9,674 nt of DNA. It comes from Eubacteriales bacterium. Lineage in GTDB: Bacteria; Bacillota; Clostridia; Acetivibrionales; STF1-152. Below are positions 1 through 9,674 of this stretch, piece after piece. A program made the translations under genes and the position numbers. Under the pieces are notes generated by a model that was not told where the DNA came from, searched no databases, and saw nothing but the letters and a program-made list of their open reading frames with translations. The DNA is taken from assembly GCA_028703215.1 (NCBI GenBank), contig JAQVNH010000024.1, positions 1 through 9,674 of the forward strand, written 5' to 3'. Every line of letters begins with the position of its first letter. The stretch's first letter is position 1.

Positions 1-25
1 TGCCTTTGCATACGGAGACGAAATA

Positions 26-333
26 ATGGTAAAAGAGACGATCGATGCTGTTCTTCAAGCTGAGCTGGAAGCGGAGCAGATAGAAAAAACGCACTGGAAT
101 TGCGTGAAAGAATCATTGAGGAAGCTCATTCAAGTGCCCAAAAACTGATATCCGACATGGAAAAGGACGCGTCAGAAAAGGCATTGCGAGACAGTGAGCT
201 TGCCAGGCGCAGAGGCGAGGAAATAATTGTATCACACGAGCGCATTGCTCAGGATGAGATCAGCAGAATAAGGGAGCAAATAAAGAGCAGAAAAAGCGCG
301 GCAATTGAAATGGTAATATCTGAACTGACCTGA
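26..333 (+). CDS. ntpF: V-type ATPase peripheral-stalk subunit H/G (NtpF/AhaH-like), apparent one-base frameshift
   Basis: This small coiled-coil protein pairs with subunit E to form the peripheral stalk that holds the A3B3 head against the membrane part. The reading frame opens at ATG 26 with GGAG at 14-17 as ribosome binding site. It gives MVKETIDAVLQAELEAEQIEK, the usual start of this family, then changes frame at the A-run 84-89. Unshifted, it stops at TGA 146-148 after 40 codons. The rest of the family-like sequence (NALELRERIIEEAHSSAQ and on, charged and Ala/Glu/Arg-rich) lies in the -1 frame and ends at TGA 331-333. Joined, the product is about 102 residues, the usual length. An internal TTG at 100 could start a 77-residue product, but no Shine-Dalgarno precedes it. 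The first place in the operon matches ntpF of E. hirae. The shift may be a sequencing error, a true mutation or slippage. Confidence 0.8.
84..137 (+). other. Frameshift point: six-A run followed by a stem-loop
   Basis: AAAAAAC occupies 84-90. The upstream frame reads GAA AAA ACG here and the downstream frame reads AAA AAC GCA, so one base must be re-read or one A added. A lysyl-tRNA on AAA 86-88 could re-pair one base back on AAA 85-87. The bases directly after, 91-100, pair with 128-137: nine pairs with one G-A mismatch, plus a possible inner TGAG/CTCA stem at 117-128. Known -1 sites usually have a 5-9 base spacer, which is absent here, so recoding is only one of several explanations. Confidence 0.25.
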
Positions 334-365
334 TATGCATCGAAATTGCTTTCGGAGGTATTTCT

Positions 366-2875
<2,510 letters not shown>

Positions 2876-2880
2876 CCTAA

Positions 2881-3477
2881 ATGACCGGAGTTGAAAAAAT
2901 AATCGACTTTATAAAAAATAATGCCGTATCCGTTGCTGATGAAATCGAAGCGAAAGCGAAAGCAGACTCCGATGAAATTATCGCAGCCGCAAAAACAGAG
3001 GGACTCAAGAAGAGCGAAGAAATGCTTCAACTTTCAGAGACAGAAGTTCAGGCTTACTTGAGCCGCGCGAAATCATCTGCGAAGCTTTTGGAGAAAAAAA
3101 TGATTTTAGAGGCAAAGCAGCAGATGATCAGTGAGATCATAGGTGATGCAAAAGATTTGCTCGCAAAATTATCGGATGCCGAATATTTTGATGTCATCGT
3201 CAAAATGATAAAACGATATTCGCTGGGTAAACAGGGTGAAGTTGTCTTTTCAAAAGCTGACAGGGAACTTATGCCCGCGGGCTTTGAAGAAAGGATAAAT
3301 GCGGTTTTATCTGAAAAAACCGGAGCCAAGCTTTCTGTTTCCGATGAAACGAGAGAAATAACCGGCGGTTTTATTTTAGTTTACGGGGATATAGAAGAGG
3401 ATTGTTCTTTTGACGCTTTGTTTTTTGCTGAACGGGATTTGCTGCAGGACAAGATCGGGAAAATCCTGTTTGAATAA
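2881..3477 (+). CDS. ntpE: V-type ATPase subunit E (peripheral stalk)
   Basis: Subunit E pairs with the H/G subunit in the peripheral stalk and binds the top of the A3B3 head through its C-terminal domain. The protein has 198 residues, the usual length. About the first 100 residues are rich in Ala, Lys and Glu without helix breakers (KAKADSDEIIAAAKTEGLKK), as expected for a long coiled coil. The remainder is a mixed globular domain including ITGGFILVYGDIEEDCSFDA, the typical end of the family, with Gly-Gly before a strand and a conserved D-x-S-F-D-A pattern. The start at ATG 2881 has GGGAG 2869-2873 seven bases ahead. It lies 17 bases after ntpK, with the junction folded into a possible hairpin. 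Confidence 0.93.
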   Translation: MTGVEKIIDFIKNNAVSVADEIEAKAKADSDEIIAAAKTEGLKKSEEMLQLSETEVQAYLSRAKSSAKLLEKKMILEAKQQMISEIIGDAKDLLAKLSDAEYFDVIVKMIKRYSLGKQGEVVFSKADRELMPAGFEERINAVLSEKTGAKLSVSDETREITGGFILVYGDIEEDCSFDALFFAERDLLQDKIGKILFE

Positions 3478-3524
3478 GAGTGCCTGCAAATGCTTGAAAT
3501 AATCGATTCTGAGAAGGTGAGAGC

Positions 3525-4493
3525 ATGACGGAAAATATGCATATATACGCTGTTGCGCGGATCCGGTCAAGGGAGCTCGATTTGCTTGGCGAATCGGTTA
3601 TCAACCAGCTTGTGGACTGTAATAAGTTTGAGGAATGCATGAAGATCCTTTTTGACAAAGGATGGGGGAAATCCGGATTTGAAGAAGCGGATGAGCTTCT
3701 GGCCGCAGAGAGTGATAAAACATGGGATCTTATCGGAGAAATAGTTGAGGATATGTCGATATTCGACACCCTGCTCCTTGAAAATGATTACCATAATCTG
3801 AAAGCAGCTATAAAACAGGCTTACATGAACAGGGATATAGAGAAAATATATTTTTCGCGTGGCACAGTAAAACGGGAGATTATTTTTAATGCAGTAAAGG
3901 AGCATAACTTCTCGGTTCTCGATGAAAAGATGGGAAAATGTGCCGAAGAAGCTTATCAGGTGCTGTTTCACACGGGCGACGGACAATTATGCGACGTCAT
4001 TATAGACAAGTCTGCCATGGAGGCAATTTATGAAAAAGCCGCAGAATCAGGGAATGAGGTCCTCATTGATTATGCAGAGCTGAAGGTCGCATCTGCGGAT
4101 ATCAAAATAGCGTTAAGGTGCAGCAGAACAGGGAAGAGCAGAGAGTTTACGGAAAGAGCAATAGCGGAGTGCGCAACTTTGGATATCAAGAGTCTTATCG
4201 ACTCTTCAGCCGCAGGTGAAAATGAGCTGTTTGAATATCTTCTATCGACTCCATATGCGGAGGTAATAAATGAAATAAAGAAATCCCCTGCCGCATTCGA
4301 AATATGGTTTGATAATCTGCTTATTAAGCACATAAAACCGCAGAAATACAACTCGTTTACGATGTCGCCGCTTGCGGCGTATATACTGGCCCGGGAAAAT
4401 GAAATAAAGACAGTAAGAATAATACTTTTAGGAAAACTCAACAGACTTTCTGATAGTTCGATCAGGGAAAGGCTGAGGAACATGTATGTATAA
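3525..4493 (+). CDS. ntpC: V-type ATPase subunit C (AC39/d-like rotor adaptor)
   Basis: Subunit C is the funnel-shaped adaptor that sits on the K ring and receives the D-F shaft. The protein has 322 residues, close to the family's usual 320-350, and is soluble and mainly helical. The C-terminus, residues 281-322, has the family pattern SPLAAYILARENEIKTVRII followed by GK and ending [10 protein letters not shown]. The start at ATG 3525 is preceded by AAGGTGA at 3514-3520. The 47-base gap after ntpE is the longest between genes in the operon and contains a 12-codon ORF (3490-3528) that overlaps this start by ATGA. The last eight bases overlap the start of the F-subunit gene. Confidence 0.93.
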   Translation: MTENMHIYAVARIRSRELDLLGESVINQLVDCNKFEECMKILFDKGWGKSGFEEADELLAAESDKTWDLIGEIVEDMSIFDTLLLENDYHNLKAAIKQAYMNRDIEKIYFSRGTVKREIIFNAVKEHNFSVLDEKMGKCAEEAYQVLFHTGDGQLCDVIIDKSAMEAIYEKAAESGNEVLIDYAELKVASADIKIALRCSRTGKSREFTERAIAECATLDIKSLIDSSAAGENELFEYLLSTPYAEVINEIKKSPAAFEIWFDNLLIKHIKPQKYNSFTMSPLAAYILARENEIKTVRIILLGKLNRLSDSSIRERLRNMYV

Positions 4494-4836
4494 AATAGCC
4501 GTTATGGGTGATCGCGACAGTATATACGGTTTTGCGGCAATAGGGATGGATATTTTCCCTGTTGTGAATTACGAAGAAGCAGCAAAATTATTCAAGAGAT
4601 TGGCCGAAAGTCAATATGCGGTTATATATATGACCGAGGATCTGCATGAAAAGCTGGATAATGAGATAGAACGATACCGTAACAGGATTGTTCCCGCAGT
4701 TATTCCGATTCCCGGCGCGTACGGGAATACAGGAAAAGGGATGCGTGATATTAAAAAGTCGGTTGAACGAGCTGTAGGATCGGATATTATTTTCAACAAC
4801 GAAAACAAAGAAGCAGGTGAAAAAGAATATGAGTAA
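4486..4836 (+). CDS. ntpG: V-type ATPase subunit F (central stalk; NtpG in E. hirae naming)
   Basis: This small Rossmann-like subunit binds subunit D in the rotating central shaft. The protein has 116 residues. It begins [20 protein letters not shown], the family's first strand and glycine-rich turn. PAVIPIPG at residues 70-77 and [10 protein letters not shown] at 92-101 are conserved marks. Residues from about 102 on form a charged tail ([13 protein letters not shown]) that makes it somewhat longer than the usual 100-105. Part of that tail overlaps the ntpA ribosome binding site and start. The ATG lies inside the ntpC end (8-base overlap, ATGTATAA), so re-initiation is likely. Many annotations call this subunit F (atpF); E. 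hirae work calls it NtpG. Confidence 0.95.
   Translation: MYKIAVMGDRDSIYGFAAIGMDIFPVVNYEEAAKLFKRLAESQYAVIYMTEDLHEKLDNEIERYRNRIVPAVIPIPGAYGNTGKGMRDIKKSVERAVGSDIIFNNENKEAGEKEYE
4815..4820 (+). promoter_or_regulatory. Ribosome binding site deciding the ntpA start
   Basis: AGGTGA at 4815-4820 lies eight bases ahead of ATG 4829. The alternative GTG at 4817 is part of this Shine-Dalgarno and would add four residues (MKKN) before the family's usual [16 protein letters not shown] beginning, so ATG 4829 is preferred. Confidence 0.75.
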
Positions 4837-6598
4837 AGGAACCATAAAAAAAGTGGCAGGTCCGCTTGTTATTGCAGAAGGCATGGGTGATGCCAATATG
4901 TTCGATGTTGTCCGCGTCAGCAGTCAAAGACTGATCGGGGAGATACTCGAAATACACAGCGGTCAGGCGTCGATTCAGGTATATGAGGAAACTTCCGGTC
5001 TGGGACCGGGCGAGCCGGTTGAATCAACCGGCGTACCTCTCAGTGTCGAACTCGGACCCGGCCTGATGGGAAGTATTTTTGACGGTATACAGCGGCCTTT
5101 GGAAGAAATAATGAAACAACAGGGTAATAAGCTGACCCGCGGCATAGAAATCCCCGCGCTGGATCGGAAAGCAAAGTGGCACTTTATTCCTGCGATGAAA
5201 GCGGGAGAAGAGGTTGAAGGCGGAGATATCATAGGTATAGTTAAGGAGACCGATATTATAGATCACAAAATAATGATCCCTATCGGCTATAAGGGTGTGA
5301 TCAGATCTGTGTCGGAATGCGACTGTTCTATCGAGGATACTGTTGCGGTGATAGAAAACTCGGAGGGCGCATTTTTAAATATCACGATGCTTCAAAAATG
5401 GCCTGTGCGTGTTGGGAGACCTTATAAGGAAAAGCTGTCTCCGAATATGCCGCTGGTCACGGGTCAAAGAGTGATCGACGCGCTTTTCCCGATAGCTAAA
5501 GGCGGAGTGGCAGCTGTCCCGGGGCCATTTGGAAGCGGAAAGACTGTCGTTCAGCATCAACTTGCAAAATGGGCTGAGGCAGACATTATAGTCTATATCG
5601 GCTGCGGTGAACGCGGGAATGAGATGACGGACGTTTTAAATGAATTTCCCGAGCTCAAGGATCCAAAAACCGGCCAGTCACTCATGGAAAGAACTGTTTT
5701 GATCGCAAATACGTCGGATATGCCGGTTGCCGCACGCGAAGCCTCAATATATGTCGGTATAACTATTGCGGAATATTTCCGCGACATGGGCTATTCAGTA
5801 GCATTGATGGCAGATTCAACATCACGCTGGGCAGAAGCTCTCCGTGAAATGTCCGGAAGATTGGAAGAAATGCCCGGAGAAGAGGGATATCCGGCGTACC
5901 TCGGAAGCCGTTTGGCGCAGTTTTACGAGCGTTCGGGCAGGGTCATATCGCTTGGCAAAAAAGGCAGAGAAGGAACATTATCGGTCATCGGCGCTGTTTC
6001 CCCTCCGGGAGGAGATATTTCAGAACCTGTCTCACAGGGCACTCTGAGGATAGTAAAGGTTTTCTGGGGGCTGGACGCAAACCTGGCTTACAGTCGACAC
6101 TTTCCGGCTGTTAATTGGCTGACGAGCTATTCTCTCTACGTAGAAAGTCTGGGCGAATGGTTTAATAACAATATCAATGCGGATTGGATGAAGCTTCGTT
6201 CCCGTATGATGCGGATATTACACGATGAATCCGAGCTTGAAGAAATCGTCAAGCTGGTAGGCATGGATGCATTGTCTTCCGCGGACCGCTTGAAGCTTGA
6301 AGCGGCAAGATCCATTCGCGAGGATTTCCTGCATCAGGATGCTTTCCATGAAGTCGACACATATACTTCTCTGGAGAAGCAGTTCGGCTTGATGAAGCTC
6401 ATGCTGCTCTATTATGACATGTGCATGGAAGCTTTGGATAAAGGCTTGCAGGTGAGCGATCTGGTCGTAATGAAAGTGCGGGAAAGGATCGGCCGATTCA
6501 AATATGTTCCGGCTGACAGGATCGAACAAGAATACATGGAAATCACTGAGAGTTTGCACCGGGAAATCAGTCAATTGTCCAAAAAGGAGGAGTCCTGA
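4829..6598 (+). CDS. ntpA: V-type ATPase catalytic subunit A
   Basis: Subunit A hydrolyses or synthesises ATP; three copies alternate with three B subunits in the head. From ATG 4829 it has 589 residues, typical length. The N-terminal beta barrel begins [17 protein letters not shown] non-homologous insertion particular to A subunits follows at about 110-190. The Walker A loop GPFGSGKT spans residues 232-239 with K238. GERGNEM contains the catalytic E261 and R262. [17 protein letters not shown] sequence (here [20 protein letters not shown]) and a helical C-terminal domain complete the fold. K238, E261 and R262 have the same numbers as in E. hirae NtpA. It overlaps the F-subunit gene by eight bases (ATGAGTAA), and its TGA shares one base with the ntpB ATG. 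Confidence 0.98.
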   Translation: MSKGTIKKVAGPLVIAEGMGDANMFDVVRVSSQRLIGEILEIHSGQASIQVYEETSGLGPGEPVESTGVPLSVELGPGLMGSIFDGIQRPLEEIMKQQGNKLTRGIEIPALDRKAKWHFIPAMKAGEEVEGGDIIGIVKETDIIDHKIMIPIGYKGVIRSVSECDCSIEDTVAVIENSEGAFLNITMLQKWPVRVGRPYKEKLSPNMPLVTGQRVIDALFPIAKGGVAAVPGPFGSGKTVVQHQLAKWAEADIIVYIGCGERGNEMTDVLNEFPELKDPKTGQSLMERTVLIANTSDMPVAAREASIYVGITIAEYFRDMGYSVALMADSTSRWAEALREMSGRLEEMPGEEGYPAYLGSRLAQFYERSGRVISLGKKGREGTLSVIGAVSPPGGDISEPVSQGTLRIVKVFWGLDANLAYSRHFPAVNWLTSYSLYVESLGEWFNNNINADWMKLRSRMMRILHDESELEEIVKLVGMDALSSADRLKLEAARSIREDFLHQDAFHEVDTYTSLEKQFGLMKLMLLYYDMCMEALDKGLQVSDLVVMKVRERIGRFKYVPADRIEQEYMEITESLHREISQLSKKEES

Positions 6599-7968
6599 TG
6601 CCAAGAGAATACAGAACTATTGAAGAGGTAGCAGGCCCTCTGATGCTGATACATGGAGTTGAAAATGTTTCATATAACGAACTTGCAGAGATAGAACTTG
6701 TAACAGGCGAAAAACGAAGCTGCAAGGTTTTGGAAATTGACGGACAGAATGCATTGGTGCAGTTGTTTGAAAATGCTGCAGGCATAAACCTGTCAAACAG
6801 CAAAGTGCGGTTTCTGGGGAGAAGTATGGAATTCGGCGTTTCCGATGATATGCTCAGCCGTGTATTCGACGGCCTTGGACGTCCGATAGACAAGGGACCT
6901 GAGATATTGCCTGAAAAGCGAATTGATATCAACGGAATGCCCATGAATCCGGTTGCCAGAAATTATCCTCAGGAATTCATACAAACCGGCGTTTCGGCGA
7001 TAGATGGATTGAATACTTTGGTTCGAGGTCAAAAACTGCCGATATTTTCAGCGAGCGGTCTCCCGCATGCTGAGCTTGCAGCGCAAATTGCCAGGCAGGC
7101 AAAAGTCAGAGGCACAAATGAGCCTTTTGCAGTTGTTTTTGCCGCAATGGGTATAACTTTTGAAGAAGCCAATTATTTCACGGAAAGTTTCAAAAAAACC
7201 GGTGCAATAGACCGTACGGTGATGTTTGTGAATCTGGCAAACGATCCTGCCATAGAACGTATTGCAACGCCCAGAATGGCTCTTACGGCAGCAGAGTATC
7301 TCGCTTTTGAAAAAGGCATGCATGTTCTCGTAATAATGACAGATATTACGAATTATGCCGATTCGCTTCGTGAAGTGTCCGCTGCGAGAAAAGAAGTTCC
7401 GGGGCGCCGGGGCTACCCGGGTTATATGTATACTGATCTTGCTTCTATGTACGAGCGCGCGGGTCGCCAGAAAAACAAATCAGGCAGTATCACGCTGATA
7501 CCTATACTGACCATGCCTGAGGATGACATTACACATCCGATCCCCGACCTGACAGGATACATAACCGAAGGACAGATCATTCTGAGCCGTCAGCTTCACC
7601 GTCAGGGGATAACTCCGCCGATAGATGTGCTGCCTTCTCTTTCGCGTCTTAAGGACAAAGGCATCGGCGAGGGGAAAACCCGTGCCGATCACGCAAACAC
7701 AATGAATCAGCTTTTTGCGGCATACGCCCGCGGGAAAGAAGCAAAAGAACTTATGGTAGTGCTTGGAGAAGCCGCGCTTACTGATATCGATAAAATTTAT
7801 GCAAGATTTTCAGACGCATTTGAGCAGGAATATATCTCCCAGGGTTACTTTACAAACAGGGATATCGAAGAAACTCTTGAAATCGGTTGGAAACTGCTGT
7901 CTATGATCCCGAGAATGGAACTGAAGAGGATCAAGGACGAATTCCTCGATAAATATTACGGAAAATGA
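6598..7968 (+). CDS. ntpB: V-type ATPase non-catalytic subunit B
   Basis: Subunit B alternates with A in the head and supplies the arginine finger to the catalytic site. The protein has 456 residues, near the E. hirae length of 458. It begins [20 protein letters not shown]. Where A has a P-loop, B has [11 protein letters not shown] (residues 153-163), without the GKT needed for catalysis, as expected. The stretch [20 protein letters not shown] and then [10 protein letters not shown] are near-invariant; the arginine in PSLSRL is R350, the same number as the E. hirae arginine finger. AGGAGG (6585-6590), inside the end of ntpA, lies seven bases ahead of the ATG. The stop and start overlap as TGATG. 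The gene is intact. Confidence 0.98.
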   Translation: MPREYRTIEEVAGPLMLIHGVENVSYNELAEIELVTGEKRSCKVLEIDGQNALVQLFENAAGINLSNSKVRFLGRSMEFGVSDDMLSRVFDGLGRPIDKGPEILPEKRIDINGMPMNPVARNYPQEFIQTGVSAIDGLNTLVRGQKLPIFSASGLPHAELAAQIARQAKVRGTNEPFAVVFAAMGITFEEANYFTESFKKTGAIDRTVMFVNLANDPAIERIATPRMALTAAEYLAFEKGMHVLVIMTDITNYADSLREVSAARKEVPGRRGYPGYMYTDLASMYERAGRQKNKSGSITLIPILTMPEDDITHPIPDLTGYITEGQIILSRQLHRQGITPPIDVLPSLSRLKDKGIGEGKTRADHANTMNQLFAAYARGKEAKELMVVLGEAALTDIDKIYARFSDAFEQEYISQGYFTNRDIEETLEIGWKLLSMIPRMELKRIKDEFLDKYYGK

Positions 7969-7997
7969 ACGAAATCGACTGACATGACTTAAGAAGG

Positions 7998-8004
7998 GGA
8001 GGTG
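7998..8004 (+). promoter_or_regulatory. Ribosome binding site deciding a TTG start for ntpD
   Basis: GGAGGTG at 7998-8004 is a near-perfect Shine-Dalgarno six bases ahead of TTG 8011. The GTG at 8002 in the same frame is part of the Shine-Dalgarno itself, and no comparable site precedes it. TTG 8011 also gives the family-like beginning MAKAHINPTRMEL. Confidence 0.7.
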
Positions 8005-8010
8005 TCGTAT

Positions 8011-8676
8011 TTGGCAAAAGCCCATATCAATCCGACTCGTATGGAACTGATTAAAACTAAAAAAAAGTTAGCAATTGCAATGCGTGGCCACAAATTGCTG
8101 AAAGACAAGCGCGATGAGCTGATGCGGCAATTCCTCGAAATGGTCAGGGAGAATAGGCGGCTTCGCGAAAAAGTGGAAAAAGGCATAAGGAAATCAAATA
8201 AAAACTTTGTTCTTGCAAGAGCCGGCATGGCTGATGAGGTCATAAACGTTGCACTGATGGTCCCAAGACAGGAAATCTATACTGAAGTGGGTTCGCGAAA
8301 TGTTATGAGCGTTGACATCCCGGCATTGACATTCAAAACAAAGACACCCGATGTCAACGATATTTACTCTTATGGCATGGCTTTTACTGCGAGTGACCTT
8401 GACGCTGCAGTAAAATCTCTTCAGGATATTTTACCCGATATGCTCGATCTCGCGCAATATGAGAAATCATGCCAGCTGCTTGCCGCGGAGATCGAAAAAA
8501 CAAGAAGGCGCGTTAATGCTCTCGAGCATATCATGATTCCAGGGATGCAGGAAAACATCAAGTACATAAAAATGAAACTTGACGAAAATGAGCGCAGCAC
8601 TCAGGTGCGGCTGATGAAGGTAAAGGACATGCTGCTGGAACAGGCTCATCATTTTCGTGAACGGGCAAACGCCTGA
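8011..8676 (+). CDS. ntpD: V-type ATPase subunit D (central rotor shaft)
   Basis: Subunit D is the main rotating shaft inside A3B3, joined by F and seated on C. From TTG 8011 it has 221 residues, the usual length of about 210-225. The family signature INPTRMEL is followed by RGHKLLKDKRDELMRQF at about residues 25-41. The long N- and C-terminal parts have heptad-like patterns without prolines, fitting the antiparallel coiled-coil shaft. A shorter middle region (about 85-130) holds the globular part. RRRVNALEHIMIP in the C-terminal half is also typical. The 42 bases after ntpB contain only the ribosome binding site. It is the last ATPase gene seen; no ntpH or ntpJ follows as in E. hirae. Confidence 0.95.
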   Translation: MAKAHINPTRMELIKTKKKLAIAMRGHKLLKDKRDELMRQFLEMVRENRRLREKVEKGIRKSNKNFVLARAGMADEVINVALMVPRQEIYTEVGSRNVMSVDIPALTFKTKTPDVNDIYSYGMAFTASDLDAAVKSLQDILPDMLDLAQYEKSCQLLAAEIEKTRRRVNALEHIMIPGMQENIKYIKMKLDENERSTQVRLMKVKDMLLEQAHHFRERANA

Positions 8677-8680
8677 CATT

Positions 8681-8702
8681 GATTATTTTCGAGTAAGTAA
8701 TC
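8681..8702 (+). terminator. Weak candidate hairpin after the ATPase operon
   Basis: GATTATTT (8681-8688) pairs with AAGTAATC (8695-8702), including one G-T pair, around the loop TCGAGT. It starts four bases after the ntpD stop. The stem is AT-rich and is followed only by TTC rather than a U-run, so it would be a poor intrinsic terminator. It is the best candidate in the gap before the converging psuG. Confidence 0.2.
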
Positions 8703-8746
8703 TTCTGCATAGACACATGATGGATATATTATAAAATACTTAAATT

Positions 8747-8760
8747 TGAGAATATTCTCA
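8747..8760. repeat. 14-bp perfect palindrome in the convergent gap
   Basis: TGAGAATATTCTCA is its own reverse complement. It lies between the 3' ends of ntpD and psuG, a poor place for a promoter operator. It could form a short hairpin with a four-base loop in either transcript. Its function is unknown. Confidence 0.5.
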
Positions 8761-8787
8761 TCTAACTTTAATATTCTGATTTAACTT
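8751..8787. repeat. Imperfect tandem repeat, 19-bp period
   Basis: AATATTCTCATCTAACTT (8751-8768) and AATATTCTGATTTAACTT (8770-8787) match at 16 of 18 positions with one base between. The second copy covers the last codons and stop of psuG. The core AATATTC appears again at 8798-8804 within psuG. The first copy shares its start with the 14-bp palindrome. Confidence 0.6.
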
Positions 8788-9674
8788 CGGAGCCTTGAAT
8801 ATTCCAATGCGATTTTTGCGCCAAGGGCGGCATTGCTATACACCAGTTTTATATTGGCCTCTAAACTTTTTCCTCCTGTAAGCTTCTGGATCTTGTCAAG
8901 AAGAAACGGCGTGATTTCCTTGCCTTTGATCCCGAGGACCGCAGCTTCATTAACAGCTTCATCAATTTTTTTATTGATAAAATCGAAATTCATTGCGTAT
9001 TTTTCAGGGATGGGATTGCCGATAAGCATTCCTCCCTTCAGTCCGCAATCACTTTTGACTTTATATGCCGCAGCCACTTCGCAAGGGGTATCCATTCGGT
9101 AATCCGCCTTAAATCCGCTGTGGATAGTGTAAAAGGCCGGAAACTCCCCGGTGCCGAATCCGATAACGGGCACCCCTTTTGTTTCCAGATACTCAAGCGT
9201 GAGGCCTATGTCAAGAATCGATTTGCACCCGGCGCAAACGACCATAACGTCGGTGCTGGCCAGCTCCTCCAGATCTGCGCTGATATCCATGGACTTTTCT
9301 GCTCCGCGATGAACGCCTCCTATTCCTCCGGTCGCAAATACCTTGATGCCTGCCATCGAAGCTGCTATCATGGTCGTTGTCACTGTTGTTGCGCCGTCAG
9401 ATTCCCTTGCCAGGAGTACAGGCAAATCCCGGCGGCTTGCCTTAGGAATACTCAAACCTTTTTTGCCTATGTATTCTATTTCGTTCTTTGAGATACCAAC
9501 TCTGATTTTTCCGTTTATTATGCAGACTGTGGCGGGCAGTGCGCCGTTATTTCGTATAATGTCCTCGACTTCAAGAGCAGTTTCGACATTTTTAGGAAAT
9601 GGCATGCCATGTGAAATGATCGTAGATTCCAATGCCACGACCGGGCCGCCTGCTGCTAGCGCTTGGGCGACTTC
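8781..9674 (-). CDS. psuG: Pseudouridine-5'-phosphate glycosidase, N-terminus beyond the window
   Basis: PsuG reversibly splits pseudouridine 5'-phosphate into uracil and ribose 5-phosphate, the second step of pseudouridine salvage after the kinase PsuK. The frame is open to the right edge and gives 297 residues. An internal GTG at 9636-9638 is not a convincing start, because the in-frame sequence upstream (EVAQALAAGGPVVALEST) is family-like. Motifs in order are ALESTIISHG, IPKASRRDL, ATGGIGGVHRG, DISADLEEL and CAGCKSILD. Adding 15 missing residues to match the 312-residue E. coli protein, the glutamate of ALEST, the lysine of IPKAS, the aspartate of SADL and the lysine of CAGCK fall at 31, 93, 149 and 166. 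These are the active-site positions, with K166 forming the Schiff base. All are intact. psuK, if clustered, would lie outside the window. Confidence 0.96.
   Translation of the reverse strand, partial: EVAQALAAGGPVVALESTIISHGMPFPKNVETALEVEDIIRNNGALPATVCIINGKIRVGISKNEIEYIGKKGLSIPKASRRDLPVLLARESDGATTVTTTMIAASMAGIKVFATGGIGGVHRGAEKSMDISADLEELASTDVMVVCAGCKSILDIGLTLEYLETKGVPVIGFGTGEFPAFYTIHSGFKADYRMDTPCEVAAAYKVKSDCGLKGGMLIGNPIPEKYAMNFDFINKKIDEAVNEAAVLGIKGKEITPFLLDKIQKLTGGKSLEANIKLVYSNAALGAKIALEYSRLRS

Noticed and set aside
1..25. Possible promoter of the ATPase operon
   Set aside because: Only the ribosome binding site GGAG at 14-17 can be supported. There is too little sequence for -35 and -10 elements.
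341..354. CGAAA/TTTCG hairpin just before the ntpI ribosome binding site
   Set aside because: The stem is five mostly A-T pairs and touches only the first base of GGAGGT. This is too weak to call a regulator.
3567..3986. 139-codon open frame on the - strand inside ntpC
   Set aside because: It is antisense to a well-supported gene and shows no recognisable domain.
4070..4483. 137-codon open frame on the - strand inside ntpC
   Set aside because: It is antisense to conserved sequence including the C-terminal family motif, and its Ser/Leu/Ile-rich translation looks like reversed coding sequence.
9120..9491. 123-codon open frame on the + strand opposite psuG
   Set aside because: psuG is strongly supported on the - strand by conserved active-site motifs. 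This frame has no recognisable features.

Overview
This window holds a nearly complete V-type (A/V-type) rotary ATPase operon on the + strand. It is followed by a convergent pseudouridine-5'-phosphate glycosidase gene on the - strand that runs off the right edge. The gene order is peripheral-stalk H/G subunit, I, K, E, C, F, A, B, D. This matches the Enterococcus hirae order ntpF-I-K-E-C-G-A-B-D. The bacterial Ntp-type layout, the 160-residue double-hairpin proteolipid, strong Shine-Dalgarno sites, moderate base composition and psuG next door suggest an anaerobic Firmicute, probably a clostridial lineage. That assignment is an inference; no 16S or other marker is present.

Layout: positions 26-333 carry the small coiled-coil stalk subunit, which is interrupted by an apparent one-base frameshift at a run of six A. 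Positions 366-4493 encode the membrane and stalk parts (I, K, E, C). Positions 4486-8676 encode the central-stalk F, the catalytic A, the regulatory B and the central-stalk D. The F, A and B starts overlap the preceding stop codons, so translation is probably coupled. After D there is a 104-base AT-rich convergent gap with an imperfect tandem repeat and a 14-bp palindrome. psuG follows on the - strand, lacking only its N-terminus. The window's first 25 bases contain a ribosome binding site but no promoter that I can identify.

How the genes work together: A3B3 hydrolyses or makes ATP, D and F form the rotor shaft, and C couples the shaft to the K ring. I carries the ion half-channels, and E with the H/G subunit forms the peripheral stalks. 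The K ring has the full set of residues that bind Na+ in E. hirae NtpK, so I predict a sodium-coupled enzyme. The catalytic lysine, glutamate and arginines of A and B fall at the same residue numbers as in E. hirae.

I do not see a previously undescribed system. The points most worth a second look are the frameshift in the first gene with a stem directly after it, a hairpin that could mask the ntpE ribosome binding site, and the repeats in the convergent gap.
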